From the NCBI RefSeq assembly GCF_002874535.1, contig NZ_CP025025.1, forward strand, positions 2,651,526 to 2,715,525: a stretch of DNA of 64,000 bases. Reading direction: 5' to 3'. The first letter of the stretch is position 1, and each line of letters starts with the position of its first letter. Shown here piece by piece: positions 42,203 to 50,644 of the stretch. This DNA comes from Mesobacillus jeotgali. GTDB taxonomy: Bacteria > Bacillota > Bacilli > Bacillales > Cytobacillaceae. The translations under genes and the position numbers were made by a program. The notes beneath the pieces were generated by a model that ran no database searches, was not told the origin of the DNA, and saw only the letters and a list, made by a program, of their open reading frames with translations.

Positions 42203-42673
42203 TTATTTAAATACACCTTTTCTTTTGGAAAGCCAATCTTCTAAGGCATCTTCGTGTTGTTTTGTGAATAATTTCGGTATTTGGTCTATTGGGAAGTATT
42301 TTAAATCTAAGGTCTCAATACCATCTGCGATAATTTCCCCATCAATTGGCTTGCATTGAAAAAAATGAGTGATAGTCTGAGCTTTATCTCCGTTCGGAAA
42401 CTCACCAGAATATTTAGAGTAGACACCAATAAGATGTTCAACCTCAACATTTAATCCTGTCTCTTCAAGTATTTCTCGTTTAGCGGTTTCTTCAAGAGAT
42501 TCTCCAAGTTCCATAGCACCACCTGGAAAACCCCACTCATTTCTATCTCCCCGTTTTTGTACAAGAATCTCATTTCGTTCGTTATAAACAATACCTCCAG
42601 CAAAATTAAGAAATATTAAATCGTGCCCTACTTTTCCCCGAATATAACGAATGTAGTCCTTATTTGTAGTCAT
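42203..42673 (-). CDS. NUDIX hydrolase
   Basis: 156 residues. Nudix box GGAMELGESLEETAKREILE then ETGL. Usual length for small NUDIX pyrophosphohydrolases of the house-cleaning type; substrate unknown. GGGAGG precedes the ATG. Not close to the broken NUDIX at 37723. Confidence 0.92.
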   Translation of the reverse strand: MTTNKDYIRYIRGKVGHDLIFLNFAGGIVYNERNEILVQKRGDRNEWGFPGGAMELGESLEETAKREILEETGLNVEVEHLIGVYSKYSGEFPNGDKAQTITHFFQCKPIDGEIIADGIETLDLKYFPIDQIPKLFTKQHEDALEDWLSKRKGVFK

Positions 42674-42731
42674 AAATTCCCTCCCATTTTTAGCCTCTAT
42701 CTAATTTTACAAATTATAAAGATAATAGAGT

Positions 42732-42763
42732 GATTAAATTAACCTGTACTTTAGTTCAATAAC
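42732..42763 (-). repeat. Array repeat 42 (B only), supplies a stop codon
   Basis: On the minus strand TTATTGAACTAAAGTACAGG: TAA is the stop of the next gene. Confidence 0.7.
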
Positions 42764-43278
42764 ATGATAGCTTCATCGAAAATAGCTTTGTATCTCGTAT
42801 AAATTAGTCCATATGGATCGGAGAGTTTTCCTTTTGGTGTCTTTGGTAGATTTCCTATGTACTGTAATGATTCTATATGATGTTCTAAGCATAAATTAAG
42901 TCCTTTTACGGCTTTGTTATTACAGTGTTCTCTCCTACAATTTTCTTCTGATGCAACAAATTTATTTTCTGTTAAGAATCTGTCCATCAATGCCAAGTAT
43001 ATTAGTATTTCGTCAGGAGCAGTATAATGCTCTTCTTCCCACTTCTTTATTTCAATTGAAGGAATTTTAAACAAATATTCTCCATTACCAAAATTCCAAG
43101 CATAGCTCCCCTGCCACAGTTGATTGCATTCATTGCAAACATACAATTTTTCTTCGCCATTAGAGTGTTTAGCAATTAATTTAAATACTTCCTTTTGCAT
43201 TTTACTTTCTTTAATACGTTTTGATATATCATTTCTTTGCAATGTTAAATCGTTATAGCTTTCACATCCGCAATTCAT
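42751..43278 (-). CDS. Unknown cysteine-rich protein, about 175 residues
   Basis: From ATG 43278 (GGGG upstream). Cysteines occur as NCGCES at the start, VCNECNQLW in the middle and ENCRREHCNNKAV...LCLEH near the end, suggesting two zinc sites. No family recognised. The C-terminal MLLN-stop lies in repeat 42. Confidence 0.65.
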   Translation of the reverse strand: MNCGCESYNDLTLQRNDISKRIKESKMQKEVFKLIAKHSNGEEKLYVCNECNQLWQGSYAWNFGNGEYLFKIPSIEIKKWEEEHYTAPDEILIYLALMDRFLTENKFVASEENCRREHCNNKAVKGLNLCLEHHIESLQYIGNLPKTPKGKLSDPYGLIYTRYKAIFDEAIMLLN

Positions 43279-43305
43279 TACGAATCCCCATTTCATCTTC
43301 ATATC

Positions 43306-43375
43306 CTACTTGAACTAACCTGCATCGTTCAATAAGAATTCTAAAAAAAGGGGTACAATCCGCACCCGTTTGTTC
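43306..43375 (-). repeat. Array repeat 43 (A+B, short)
   Basis: B: TTGAACTAACCTGCATCG joins directly to TTCAATAAG; A: GGGTACAATCC-GCACCC with outer GTTTGTTC. 43376-43467 holds nothing. Confidence 0.75.
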
Positions 43376-43467
43376 TTAATTATAAATTTTTTTCATTCCT
43401 ATCTGTGACAATTGCCGATTTCTCTTAATAAATTCCATTCATAGTTGTAATTTGTTTTAAATTACTT

Positions 43468-44547
43468 TTATTTTTTAAAATCATATTTGTATAGAATGTT
43501 ATTTACCTCCATTATCTGAATTGATTTGGCGTCTACATTGTTTTCATCAAAAATAACAACATTGTTCCCTGGCCCCATTGCACTATCGAATAAAATACCA
43601 TCAAATCCTTTTGTTTTGATTAATTCAGTTATGTATTGAGTCGGTAAATATTCTATTTCTGATTTATTCGGGTCTACAGGAGTGCTTAATTCTTGAATAA
43701 AAGATGACAAAATTTTATTGATTTCTAAAATTTCATAAGGGGATTCAAAATCAAATGGAGATATTGGATCACTGAATAGACCAACCAATTTTAAATTCCT
43801 CTTTGGAATTAAGTGAGCAACAGTTACAGTAGCTCCTTTCCACGGCCTAATTTCAGCTATACTTGTAGCCTCATCTATAGCACAATATAAATAGCTTATT
43901 CCGCGAGGATTTGCTCTTCCTGGTGTAGTCAGTTCAGCGGGTGGTGCCATCATTTTTCCGATAGGATGTACACCTAACCTTGCTCTAAATAAATCCAACT
44001 TCTCGGTATATACAGTTCTATATTCTAAAATTTCATCAATTCGATCATTAAAAATATCATTTTTGGCTTCAGGAAAAAATCTATTAAAATGTTTTATTTC
44101 ATTCTTGAAACTATCCCAGATTTGTTCCCAACCTTCTAAAGGATGAACAAAAGTAAATGCTTGCGTGATTCTTGAGTATAAATTATATGGATCAATATAT
44201 CTTTCTGGGTCCCATCTCTTATTAAAGTTCAATATGTCGAATAATAAGTTTTCATCAGTTCCAGTTCCTATAATCTTTTCCGAAAATATATTCCAATCTT
44301 CATTTATTAAATCAATGAGCCTATCGCCAAATTCTGACGGATCATCATGAATCTCAGGATGAAAATATTCATAAGGTTCGGTACTTTCATAATGCTTAAA
44401 TAGCCTATCAAAATCTTCGGTTAAATCATCTATATCTATAATAAATACTTCCTCACTATCACAATAGTCGCAATTTCCCACCTCATCATTTTCTCTAATC
44501 TTAGTAATTAAATGCATATCTTCAAAACAATATTGGCAGCATTTCAA
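43468..44547 (-). CDS. HEPN/RES domain protein
   Basis: 359 residues, TTG start. N-terminal zinc-like CCQYCFED and NCDYCDSEE with the HEPN/RES N-terminal domain; then the RES domain from about 185: LFRARLGVHPIGKMMAPP, GRANPRGISYLYCA, then DEATSIAEIRPW. RES proteins are NAD-degrading (ADP-ribosyl or phosphorylase) toxins in RES-Xre systems. No Xre antitoxin lies beside it; fused-NTD RES proteins often stand alone and may be defence effectors. Confidence 0.85.
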   Translation of the reverse strand: MKCCQYCFEDMHLITKIRENDEVGNCDYCDSEEVFIIDIDDLTEDFDRLFKHYESTEPYEYFHPEIHDDPSEFGDRLIDLINEDWNIFSEKIIGTGTDENLLFDILNFNKRWDPERYIDPYNLYSRITQAFTFVHPLEGWEQIWDSFKNEIKHFNRFFPEAKNDIFNDRIDEILEYRTVYTEKLDLFRARLGVHPIGKMMAPPAELTTPGRANPRGISYLYCAIDEATSIAEIRPWKGATVTVAHLIPKRNLKLVGLFSDPISPFDFESPYEILEINKILSSFIQELSTPVDPNKSEIEYLPTQYITELIKTKGFDGILFDSAMGPGNNVVIFDENNVDAKSIQIMEVNNILYKYDFKK

Positions 44548-44626
44548 TTTTAAATCACCACTTCTAATCCATTTTTATACCATTATATAACATGTTGGTA
44601 TTCAATGTTTCTTTTGAAGTAAAGTT

Positions 44627-44653
44627 ATCCTTAAGCTAACCTGCCTAATAGTA
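44627..44653 (-). repeat. Array repeat 44 (half B), last copy
   Basis: CCTTAAGCTAACCTGCCTAATAG. The array ends here; no copy was found from here to the right end of the element. Confidence 0.55.
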
Positions 44654-44765
44654 GTTCCCGCAAGCTGACATGTTCTTCAGCCCATAACTTCCTATCAAAG
44701 GTGACTACTTCTTCCCTAGCCATTTTTCCCAATAATACATTGTCGTTTAAGGTATTAATTTACAC

Positions 44766-44793
44766 ACAAAATAGGCACCCATCATTGAGTGCC
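44766..44793 (-). terminator. Terminator of the second yokU copy
   Basis: GGCAC-CCATCATTGA-GTGCC, matching the hairpin at 1300-1325. Confidence 0.65.
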
Positions 44794-44806
44794 ACGAAAA
44801 ATTTTT

Positions 44807-45088
44807 CTATGAAGAAAAATCAAAATAATTTCTCTTTAATAGTCTTGGCAAATCCATAAGTTCCTTAAAGCTGATTGTATCTCCAATTATCTTGGTATCC
44901 ACTAAAAACAATTGATCCTCAATCTCCTTAATTACCTTTTCTTCCTGATATACCATCGCACAACCTTTGCAAATCACAGCCGGTGTCTCCGTGATTTCAA
45001 TTGCCCTTGACCCATCTGGCAGCTCCCAATAAACTTTACTAATTCCTAAAGCTGCTCTCCCTCCACACCACTCACAAATCATGTTCAT
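44807..45088 (-). CDS. yokU: YokU family protein (element copy)
   Basis: About 93 residues, two CxxC pairs (CEWCGG, CKGCAMVYQ), clearly homologous to the copy at 1343 along its whole length (both end LPRLLKRNYFDFSS). ATG 45088 lies just past the kamA stop, so the two are coupled. Confidence 0.88.
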   Translation of the reverse strand: MNMICEWCGGRAALGISKVYWELPDGSRAIEITETPAVICKGCAMVYQEEKVIKEIEDQLFLVDTKIIGDTISFKELMDLPRLLKRNYFDFSS

Positions 45089-45090
45089 GA

Positions 45091-46518
45091 TCAATCATTC
45101 CCCGCTGGTTCTTTTTCTTGGCCAATTATCTTTGCTGAAGTTTGTTGTTGAGCTTTAAATTTCTTTTCTTTTAATTCATCTCGTTTTACCCGCTTATCCT
45201 TTAAAGAAGAATGATCTGGATCTTCATGATATTTTTGTCTTCTATCTAGGCGCTGAAGATCTTCTGGGACGAGATTGAATTTCTTATCATTCATCACAGC
45301 AGATATACCAACATTTGATTTATACTTTTCATATTCAGGATAAATACTCTTGAAATAACCTTCTGCAGTCCCTGAAACATAATTTTGAGGCTCTGGATAA
45401 GATGTGATAACACCTTCAAAGTTACGTAACACTACTTTGTCTGCACTTTGTGAAATCAGGTAATTAGGTTGTAGAGAAATCTTTCCTCCACCACCTGGAC
45501 TATCAACAACAAAGGTTGGAACAGCATATCCTGAGGTGTGACCGCGTAAACCTTCAATAATCTCAAGCCCTTTTGAAACTGGGGCACGGAAGTGGCTAAT
45601 TCCTTCAGATAGATCACACTGATAAATATAGTAGGGCCGTACCCTTATTTTTACTAGGTCATGCATTAGTTTCTTCATAATTGGAACACTATCATTTATT
45701 CCTGCCAGAATAACAGACTGATTGCCAATAGGAACACCTGCATTCGCCAACATCTCGCATGCTCTTTTAGAATCCTCTGTAATTTCTATTGACGTGTTAA
45801 AGTGAGTGTTCAACCAAATTGGGTGGTACTTTTTTAAAATTGAACATAAATTTTCTGTAATTCGCTGTGGAAATACCACTGGTGCACGGGTGCCTATCCG
45901 AATAATTTCCACATGTTCAATCTCACGAAGTTTTTTTAGTATATACTCTAAAATTTGGTCGTTTATTAATAATCCATCTCCACCAGAAATTAAAACATCC
46001 CTTACCTCTTCAGTATTTCTAATATAATCAATTGCTTTATCTAATTGCTTTTTAGGTACGCCCATTCCAATTTGCCCTGAAAATCTTCTTCTCGTACAAT
46101 ATCTACAGTACATGGAACATTGATTCGTTACTAGAAATAGAACGCGATCTGGATATCGATGTGTTAGGCCCGGTGCCGGGGAATCTTCATCCTCGTAGAG
46201 TGGATCTTCTAAATCATATTTTGTTTTATAAGTCTCCTTAGATATAGGCACAGACTGTTTGCGAATTGGACAATTTGGATCATCAGGATTCATTAGCGAG
46301 GCATAGTAGGGAGTTATATTAAGTGGAATTGTTTTTGTTGAGATTCGAACACCTTCCTCCTCTTCAGGTGTCAAATTAATAACTTTTTTCAAATCATCCA
46401 ATGTTCGTACTGTATTGGTTAATTGCCAAAGCCAATCATTCCACTGTTCTTCAGTAACTCTGTTCCAAAGATCAATTTCCTTCCAATGTCTTTTGGGTTT
46501 ATATAATGTTTGTTTCAT
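45091..46518 (-). CDS. kamA: Lysine 2,3-aminomutase (intact, element-borne copy)
   Basis: 475 residues from ATG 46518 with GAGGAGGGG at 7 bases. Radical-SAM cluster [11 protein letters not shown]-binding GGD motif ([11 protein letters not shown]) and the PLP lysine in [11 protein letters not shown] are all present. It converts L-lysine to beta-lysine. Full identity in layout with the host gene that the element disrupts, but with more AT-rich codons, so it is a diverged homologue, not a recent copy. Preceded by its own -24/-12 promoter. Confidence 0.95.
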   Translation of the reverse strand: MKQTLYKPKRHWKEIDLWNRVTEEQWNDWLWQLTNTVRTLDDLKKVINLTPEEEEGVRISTKTIPLNITPYYASLMNPDDPNCPIRKQSVPISKETYKTKYDLEDPLYEDEDSPAPGLTHRYPDRVLFLVTNQCSMYCRYCTRRRFSGQIGMGVPKKQLDKAIDYIRNTEEVRDVLISGGDGLLINDQILEYILKKLREIEHVEIIRIGTRAPVVFPQRITENLCSILKKYHPIWLNTHFNTSIEITEDSKRACEMLANAGVPIGNQSVILAGINDSVPIMKKLMHDLVKIRVRPYYIYQCDLSEGISHFRAPVSKGLEIIEGLRGHTSGYAVPTFVVDSPGGGGKISLQPNYLISQSADKVVLRNFEGVITSYPEPQNYVSGTAEGYFKSIYPEYEKYKSNVGISAVMNDKKFNLVPEDLQRLDRRQKYHEDPDHSSLKDKRVKRDELKEKKFKAQQQTSAKIIGQEKEPAGND

Positions 46519-46558
46519 AATTGCCCCTCCTCTATACATTTTCACTCACTATTCAATT

Positions 46559-46574
46559 TGCAATTTCCGTGCCA
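46559..46574 (-). promoter_or_regulatory. Sigma-54 promoter of element kamA
   Basis: Minus strand TGGCACGGAAATTGCA fits the -24 (TGGCACG) and -12 (TTGCA) elements, 40 bases before the start codon. Confidence 0.88.
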
Positions 46575-46650
46575 ACTTGAATTGTTAATTCCAAATGTTG
46601 GTGACAAATGGGTTTATCCGTTGAATGCACTTACAGGCTTTCGCAAACGC

Positions 46651-46680
46651 AAAAAAAACTGCCAATAAACGGGCAGTTAA
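46651..46680 (-). terminator. Strong terminator upstream of element kamA
   Basis: AACTGCC-CGTTTATT-GGCAGTT then eight T on the minus strand. It is placed like the terminator of the host regulator (56936-56962), as if the element copy was picked up together with it. Confidence 0.85.
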
Positions 46681-47097
46681 ATTGCATAGTATTTAAACTA
46701 ATTCATAATTATTTATCGTAGTAATTTATTAAATGGGGAATTTAAAGTCGACTAAATATTAATTGCTTTCTAACTGGGGTTAGACACCGCTATGGAACCC
46801 AACAAAGCCATATAAGGACGAGATGTAATATTAAAATCTCGTTGTTATTACTTATTTTTTCAATACAAAGTGCTGATTTCTTGGCATTCCCATGCCCAAA
46901 AATTGGCATTAGTGGCATTATCCCTGTTACTGGATAATTCTAGTTGTCCTAAATTGTTTAAAAAATTTCTCAAACCCATCTTGCTTACTGTTAAATTCGA
47001 TAAATAGGCGAATGGGATACCCTTCCAACAACAATACATACTTAAACTTTTTTGCTGCTCCTGAAGTTATATGACTAATCATGTGGTGGTTAATTCA
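46681..47097. other. Gene-free stretch between kamA and the Mrr gene
   Basis: About 420 bases; no frame with a ribosome binding site. A short inverted repeat around 46820-46860 (ACGAGATGTAATATTAAAATCTCGT) could be a terminator. No trace of a regulator gene was recognised. Confidence 0.4.
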
Positions 47098-48618
47098 TTA
47101 ATTTGCATTTTCATTTTTCTTTAATTCAATTTTGACATTGTAGCCATATTCCATAAACATCTGAATCAAATTAGATCCATCCAAAAGAGTCAGAGGCTTT
47201 CCTTTAGCAAATTCCCATGAATCGTTTCCATAATAACTTGTAGTTACTAATATTCCTTTTACTGCACCTTCATCTGCCATTATCCCATTCAACTCACGAA
47301 CTGCTGATATAGGGACCACTTGGTTGTAACGTTTTGCTTGAATGATAAATTTCCCGCCACGAATAGGATCAGGGTCAAAAGCTACAGCGTCAATACCTCC
47401 ATCACGGGTCGCTTTTGTTACTTTTACCTCAGCACCAACTGCGGAGAAATATTTTTCAAAGAGTTCTCTTACTAAATGTTCAAAATCTTCCCAGGACATA
47501 GCTGCTAAGTTTGGAATAGAATTGATCTCAGCTAAGATTTTTTTTGATTCTATAAAACGCTGATCCTCACGGTTAAGTTCCATTATTGGTCTTACTGGTG
47601 CTAACTGGTATAAAGCACCCGCGTTTAATCCCTTTAGATTTCGAAAACAATCTTTCGGTACTACCTTTTCAAGATTTAAGGCTAAAAACTCCTCCTTCAT
47701 AGCCTGTAGGCTTACAATACAAGAGTGAAAATCTTGACCAGTTGAAGAATCAACCCCATGTATCCATCCATTAAATACAATAAGTTCAATTGTATTGCCA
47801 TAATCAGCACTATAACACTCGTAAATATTTCGAAGTGTTAATTGGTAAATAACATCCTCGTAATATTCTTCAAATTCTTTTTTCTTCATTTTTTTAGAAA
47901 CAATTTCGTTACGAGCTTGTACAAATTTATATTCAATGATGTCTGGAACATTTCCTGGTAGGGGTAAATCAAAATCAATAACCAAAGCTTTTGCTTCAGA
48001 TAGATATTGGATATCAAGATTTTTATTTAATCCCTTTGGATAACCAGAAGAATCAATTACTGTACCAAAGTATTTTTCCACAAATGGAGTAACTGAATCT
48101 TCATATGCAAGCTTAAATTGTTTTACTGATTCGTTAATCTCCCTTTGTTCGTTAATAAATTCATTTTTTTCTCTCTGATATTCAGTATAGGCTAGATGAT
48201 ATTTCTTTTCTGCCTCATTCATTTTTTGAAGCCTCTTCTTCTTTAATGACGGGAGAAAAAACTCAAGAAATTTATCCTCTTTTGGAACATTTACCAGCTC
48301 AATGAATTTTTCTAACTCAGGTTCCTCAACTTCGTAAGTTTCCTTACTAAAAAGCTTGTCCCAATTAATAGAATGCTTTCTATTTAATGAGAATTGAAGA
48401 AGACACCGATATTCTTCAATTTGCTTTTGTGATCTTTTGGTATCTGTAATCGCAGAGCACTTTAACTTTTCAATCCTTTTTTGGTTCTTAACTTTATTTT
48501 CTTTATCTTTCCACCGCTGCTTTTGATTTTTAACTTTTTCTTCTAATTCCCAATGGGTCTTAGCTGTTATAACTTTATCTTCTTTTAGATAACGATTGGA
48601 TATGTGAGTACGAAGCAC
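47098..48618 (-). CDS. Stand-alone Mrr-type restriction endonuclease
   Basis: 506 residues. A long charged N-terminal part (about 1-150, coiled coil with KVKNQKQRWKDKENKVK) is followed by a middle domain and the C-terminal Mrr_cat nuclease: DGGIDAVAFDPDPIRGGKFI then QAKRYNQV, giving the D-(Q)xK active site, and GILVTTSYYG. Type IV-like enzymes cut modified foreign DNA. No methylase is nearby. Confidence 0.85.
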   Translation of the reverse strand: MLRTHISNRYLKEDKVITAKTHWELEEKVKNQKQRWKDKENKVKNQKRIEKLKCSAITDTKRSQKQIEEYRCLLQFSLNRKHSINWDKLFSKETYEVEEPELEKFIELVNVPKEDKFLEFFLPSLKKKRLQKMNEAEKKYHLAYTEYQREKNEFINEQREINESVKQFKLAYEDSVTPFVEKYFGTVIDSSGYPKGLNKNLDIQYLSEAKALVIDFDLPLPGNVPDIIEYKFVQARNEIVSKKMKKKEFEEYYEDVIYQLTLRNIYECYSADYGNTIELIVFNGWIHGVDSSTGQDFHSCIVSLQAMKEEFLALNLEKVVPKDCFRNLKGLNAGALYQLAPVRPIMELNREDQRFIESKKILAEINSIPNLAAMSWEDFEHLVRELFEKYFSAVGAEVKVTKATRDGGIDAVAFDPDPIRGGKFIIQAKRYNQVVPISAVRELNGIMADEGAVKGILVTTSYYGNDSWEFAKGKPLTLLDGSNLIQMFMEYGYNVKIELKKNENAN

Positions 48619-48990
48619 TGATTAGATAACCTCCGTCATTTTCCAAGTTACTAAAAGTTTAACCATATATTTATAAAATAATAATTATAAAAACGTTACT
48701 TATTAAGCAAAAAAACATTAAGTATCCAATCTTTTACTTAAAGTTCATATGCCAAAAATTCTTGTTCGTTCATTTTATTTATGGAGCTAACTAACAATGG
48801 CTATAAATGTAACCTATACTCCTAATAAGTAAAGGAAAAGAACAAACAAGATCAAATAATTAGTTTTCAACTTAATTATTTTATTAGTGCTACTTCTAAA
48901 ACCGACTGTTTAATTAGAAAAGGAAAAAGCTGAAGTTACAACGGTTATTTCACTGCCCCATAGCGAATCGTTATTAAATTTAAAAAAAGC

Positions 48991-49025
48991 CCCCCAAAAA
49001 GTAGAGAAGATCTTTCCTCTACTTA
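48991..49025 (-). terminator. Terminator near the small-protein gene
   Basis: AAGTAGAG and CCTCTACTT arms, with TTTTTGGGGGG then TTTTTTT on the minus strand. The rest of 48619-49199 contains no supported gene. Confidence 0.65.
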
Positions 49026-49199
49026 TTTTCATTGATTGGCGAGCTTCAATAATTTATGAGTTTTTCAATGATCTTAAGTATAATTCCAGAAACCCTTTTG
49101 CCATTAGTTCTAAATTCGGATTATTTCTACATATTCTGGTGCAAGGTGGCTGGTTAGGACTCACATGGTTTGAGGTTTGATTCGCCTTTATCTTTATTT

Positions 49200-49346
49200 T
49201 CATGGTGACTTTTTTTCAGGTTTTATTATCTTTTCTTCCTCGTCTTTATATTTAAATCGTTCCTTTTCTTTTAGTTCCCATTTCTCCAATACTTTTAGAG
49301 CATTTAATTTTTTCTGTTCTAATGTTTGTGCTTTTGACTTACGCAT
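49200..49346 (-). CDS. Small charged protein, 48 residues
   Basis: ATG 49346 with GGAGG at 8 bases. The sequence MRKSKAQTLEQKKLNALKVL continues as a Lys/Glu-rich helix and ends KKSP. No membrane segment. Its ribosome binding site lies in a strong hairpin. The charge pattern fits a DNA-binding or recombination accessory protein, but I recognise no family. Confidence 0.6.
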   Translation of the reverse strand: MRKSKAQTLEQKKLNALKVLEKWELKEKERFKYKDEEEKIIKPEKKSP

Positions 49347-49351
49347 CAAAA

Positions 49352-49381
49352 AACCTCCTATTACTTTAGTAATAAGAGGTT
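49352..49381 (-). promoter_or_regulatory. Hairpin sequestering the ribosome binding site
   Basis: AACCTCTTATTACT and AGTAATAGGAGGTT pair almost perfectly with a two-base loop; GGAGG of the small gene is in the second arm. Opening the hairpin would be required for translation. Confidence 0.6.
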
Positions 49382-49502
49382 CTCTAGATCCTTGAAATAG
49401 TTTACGTGTATCATTAAATCATTATAAATACTTTAAATCTCCTTGCTATATAAGTCTATATTTTAAAACTTATAACTAATTGATTAAATTACTTTTAATT
49501 AG

Positions 49503-49540
49503 AAAAACCTCTTATTACTTCCTAGGATGTAATAAGAGGA
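49503..49540 (-). terminator. Terminator of the 280-residue unknown gene
   Basis: CCTCTTATTAC and GTAATAAGAGG, 10 bases apart, with TTTTT on the minus strand. The arm sequence is the same as in the sequestering hairpin at 49352. Confidence 0.8.
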
Positions 49541-49556
49541 ATAAATATTTTAGGTA

Positions 49557-50399
49557 TTAGAATGGATAGATTCTTTCTTTTCCAGGACTTTCACTTAAGT
49601 CATTTACATATTCCTCGAGTAGTTCAAGTGAGGTATTTTTATAAATGCCTATAAAAGTTAATTTTGGTACCTTTCTTAGTAACGACTCTTCTTTATACAC
49701 ATATTTTACACTACCCTGAAAAGCATTTAATAATTCCTTTATTTGACCTACTGATGCATATGGTCTTGATTCAAGGAAGATTTCAAATCGGAAGAAATTT
49801 ACATTTTTATCCACTCTAACATATACATGATTTTTATGGACAAAAGGAATTTCCTTCTCGGAATTATCAACGATAAAACCCTCAATAATTCGACAGATAT
49901 CTCTTTTCAGTGTCCATGATACAATTTCTGAAAACGATTGCTTATTATCCATTATCAAATAATCGTATTCATCAAAATCTGCAACTACCAATTCACTGGT
50001 GTCAAAACCTCTCAAATATCTAATGGGTATATCTAAGACTACAGCAAGTTTCAGGAGGGTTGTCTGCAAGCCCTCTTCTATCATTAATTCATAATTCTTT
50101 ATATTAATGTAATTACCAGATGTAATTTGCATATTTTCTCTTAGATACGGAACCGATAAGTCTTCAGAATCCAGATATGCCTTTAGTCTAAAAGGCACAG
50201 GTAATCTTTCAATTAATTGATGCCAAATAAACGATTGCCTTCTTACAAACACCATGTGTTTCCACTTATAACCTCTACCAATCGGATGAAACTTCTCAAA
50301 AGTATTGATTAGGTTAATGCACTTAAAATATTTCATAACTATATCTTTATTATATATTGGATTCCTCGGTATTAGCTTAAAATGAAATCCAGTTAACAA
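49557..50399 (-). CDS. Unknown 280-residue protein next to the recombinase trio
   Basis: Soluble, with a first part rich in aromatic/basic residues (GRGYKWKHMVFVRRQSF) and a region LLKLAVVLDIPIRYLRGFD resembling a helix-turn-helix. No family recognised. It diverges from the trio across about 245 bases; it may belong to the same mobile unit. Confidence 0.65.
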   Translation of the reverse strand: MLTGFHFKLIPRNPIYNKDIVMKYFKCINLINTFEKFHPIGRGYKWKHMVFVRRQSFIWHQLIERLPVPFRLKAYLDSEDLSVPYLRENMQITSGNYINIKNYELMIEEGLQTTLLKLAVVLDIPIRYLRGFDTSELVVADFDEYDYLIMDNKQSFSEIVSWTLKRDICRIIEGFIVDNSEKEIPFVHKNHVYVRVDKNVNFFRFEIFLESRPYASVGQIKELLNAFQGSVKYVYKEESLLRKVPKLTFIGIYKNTSLELLEEYVNDLSESPGKERIYPF

Positions 50400-50644
50400 A
50401 CTTTATTTCAGCCTCCTTTAGCACTTTATTTGATTAAAGAGAAATGGCATAGAAACAAAATTCTACGCTAATTTTCTTTAACAAAGTAAAGCGAAATTGA
50501 ATTACATGTGTTTAATTTGGTGATACTGGAAATTAGTATGACTGGCCAGGAAAAATTAACAGAGCAGAAAGTTAATTTCATAGCACTTTACGCAAGTATA
50601 TTTTAACACAATATTCTAAATATTTATATTGGAGATTTTAAACC

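Larger units (their letters stand above)
2236..44653 (-). repeat. Cassette-like gene array with about 44 bipartite repeats
   Basis: In gene (minus) orientation a full copy runs: core TTCAACTAACGGG, stem GTGCGTTGATCC, loop AGGAA, stem GGATTAAGCACC, T-run, GTTGAATTCCTTA, then a second core TTGAACTAACGGGGCAG and TTAGTTGAAGAAG. Part A (stem with T-run) is a terminator; part B is an inverted repeat of about 10 bp arms around GGKGCAG. Copies sit between almost every pair of genes or short operons, always in the same direction, whatever the gene. Genes transcribed the other way (12523, 25978-27659, 31380, 39774-42039) are a minority. Individual copies are listed separately. Confidence 0.85.

Noticed and set aside
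2236-44653. Canonical integron with attC sites
   Set aside because: Core GTTAGTT/AACTAAC resembles R boxes but does not fit GTTRRRY/RYYYAAC in most copies. No IntI-type insertion is seen in the recombinase, and the repeats contain terminators. Called integron-like only.
2236-44653. CRISPR array
   Set aside because: Repeats are spaced by whole genes, are imperfect, and no cas genes are present.
49177-49395. 72-residue plus-strand ORF
   Set aside because: Antisense to the 48-residue minus-strand gene, which has a good ribosome binding site.
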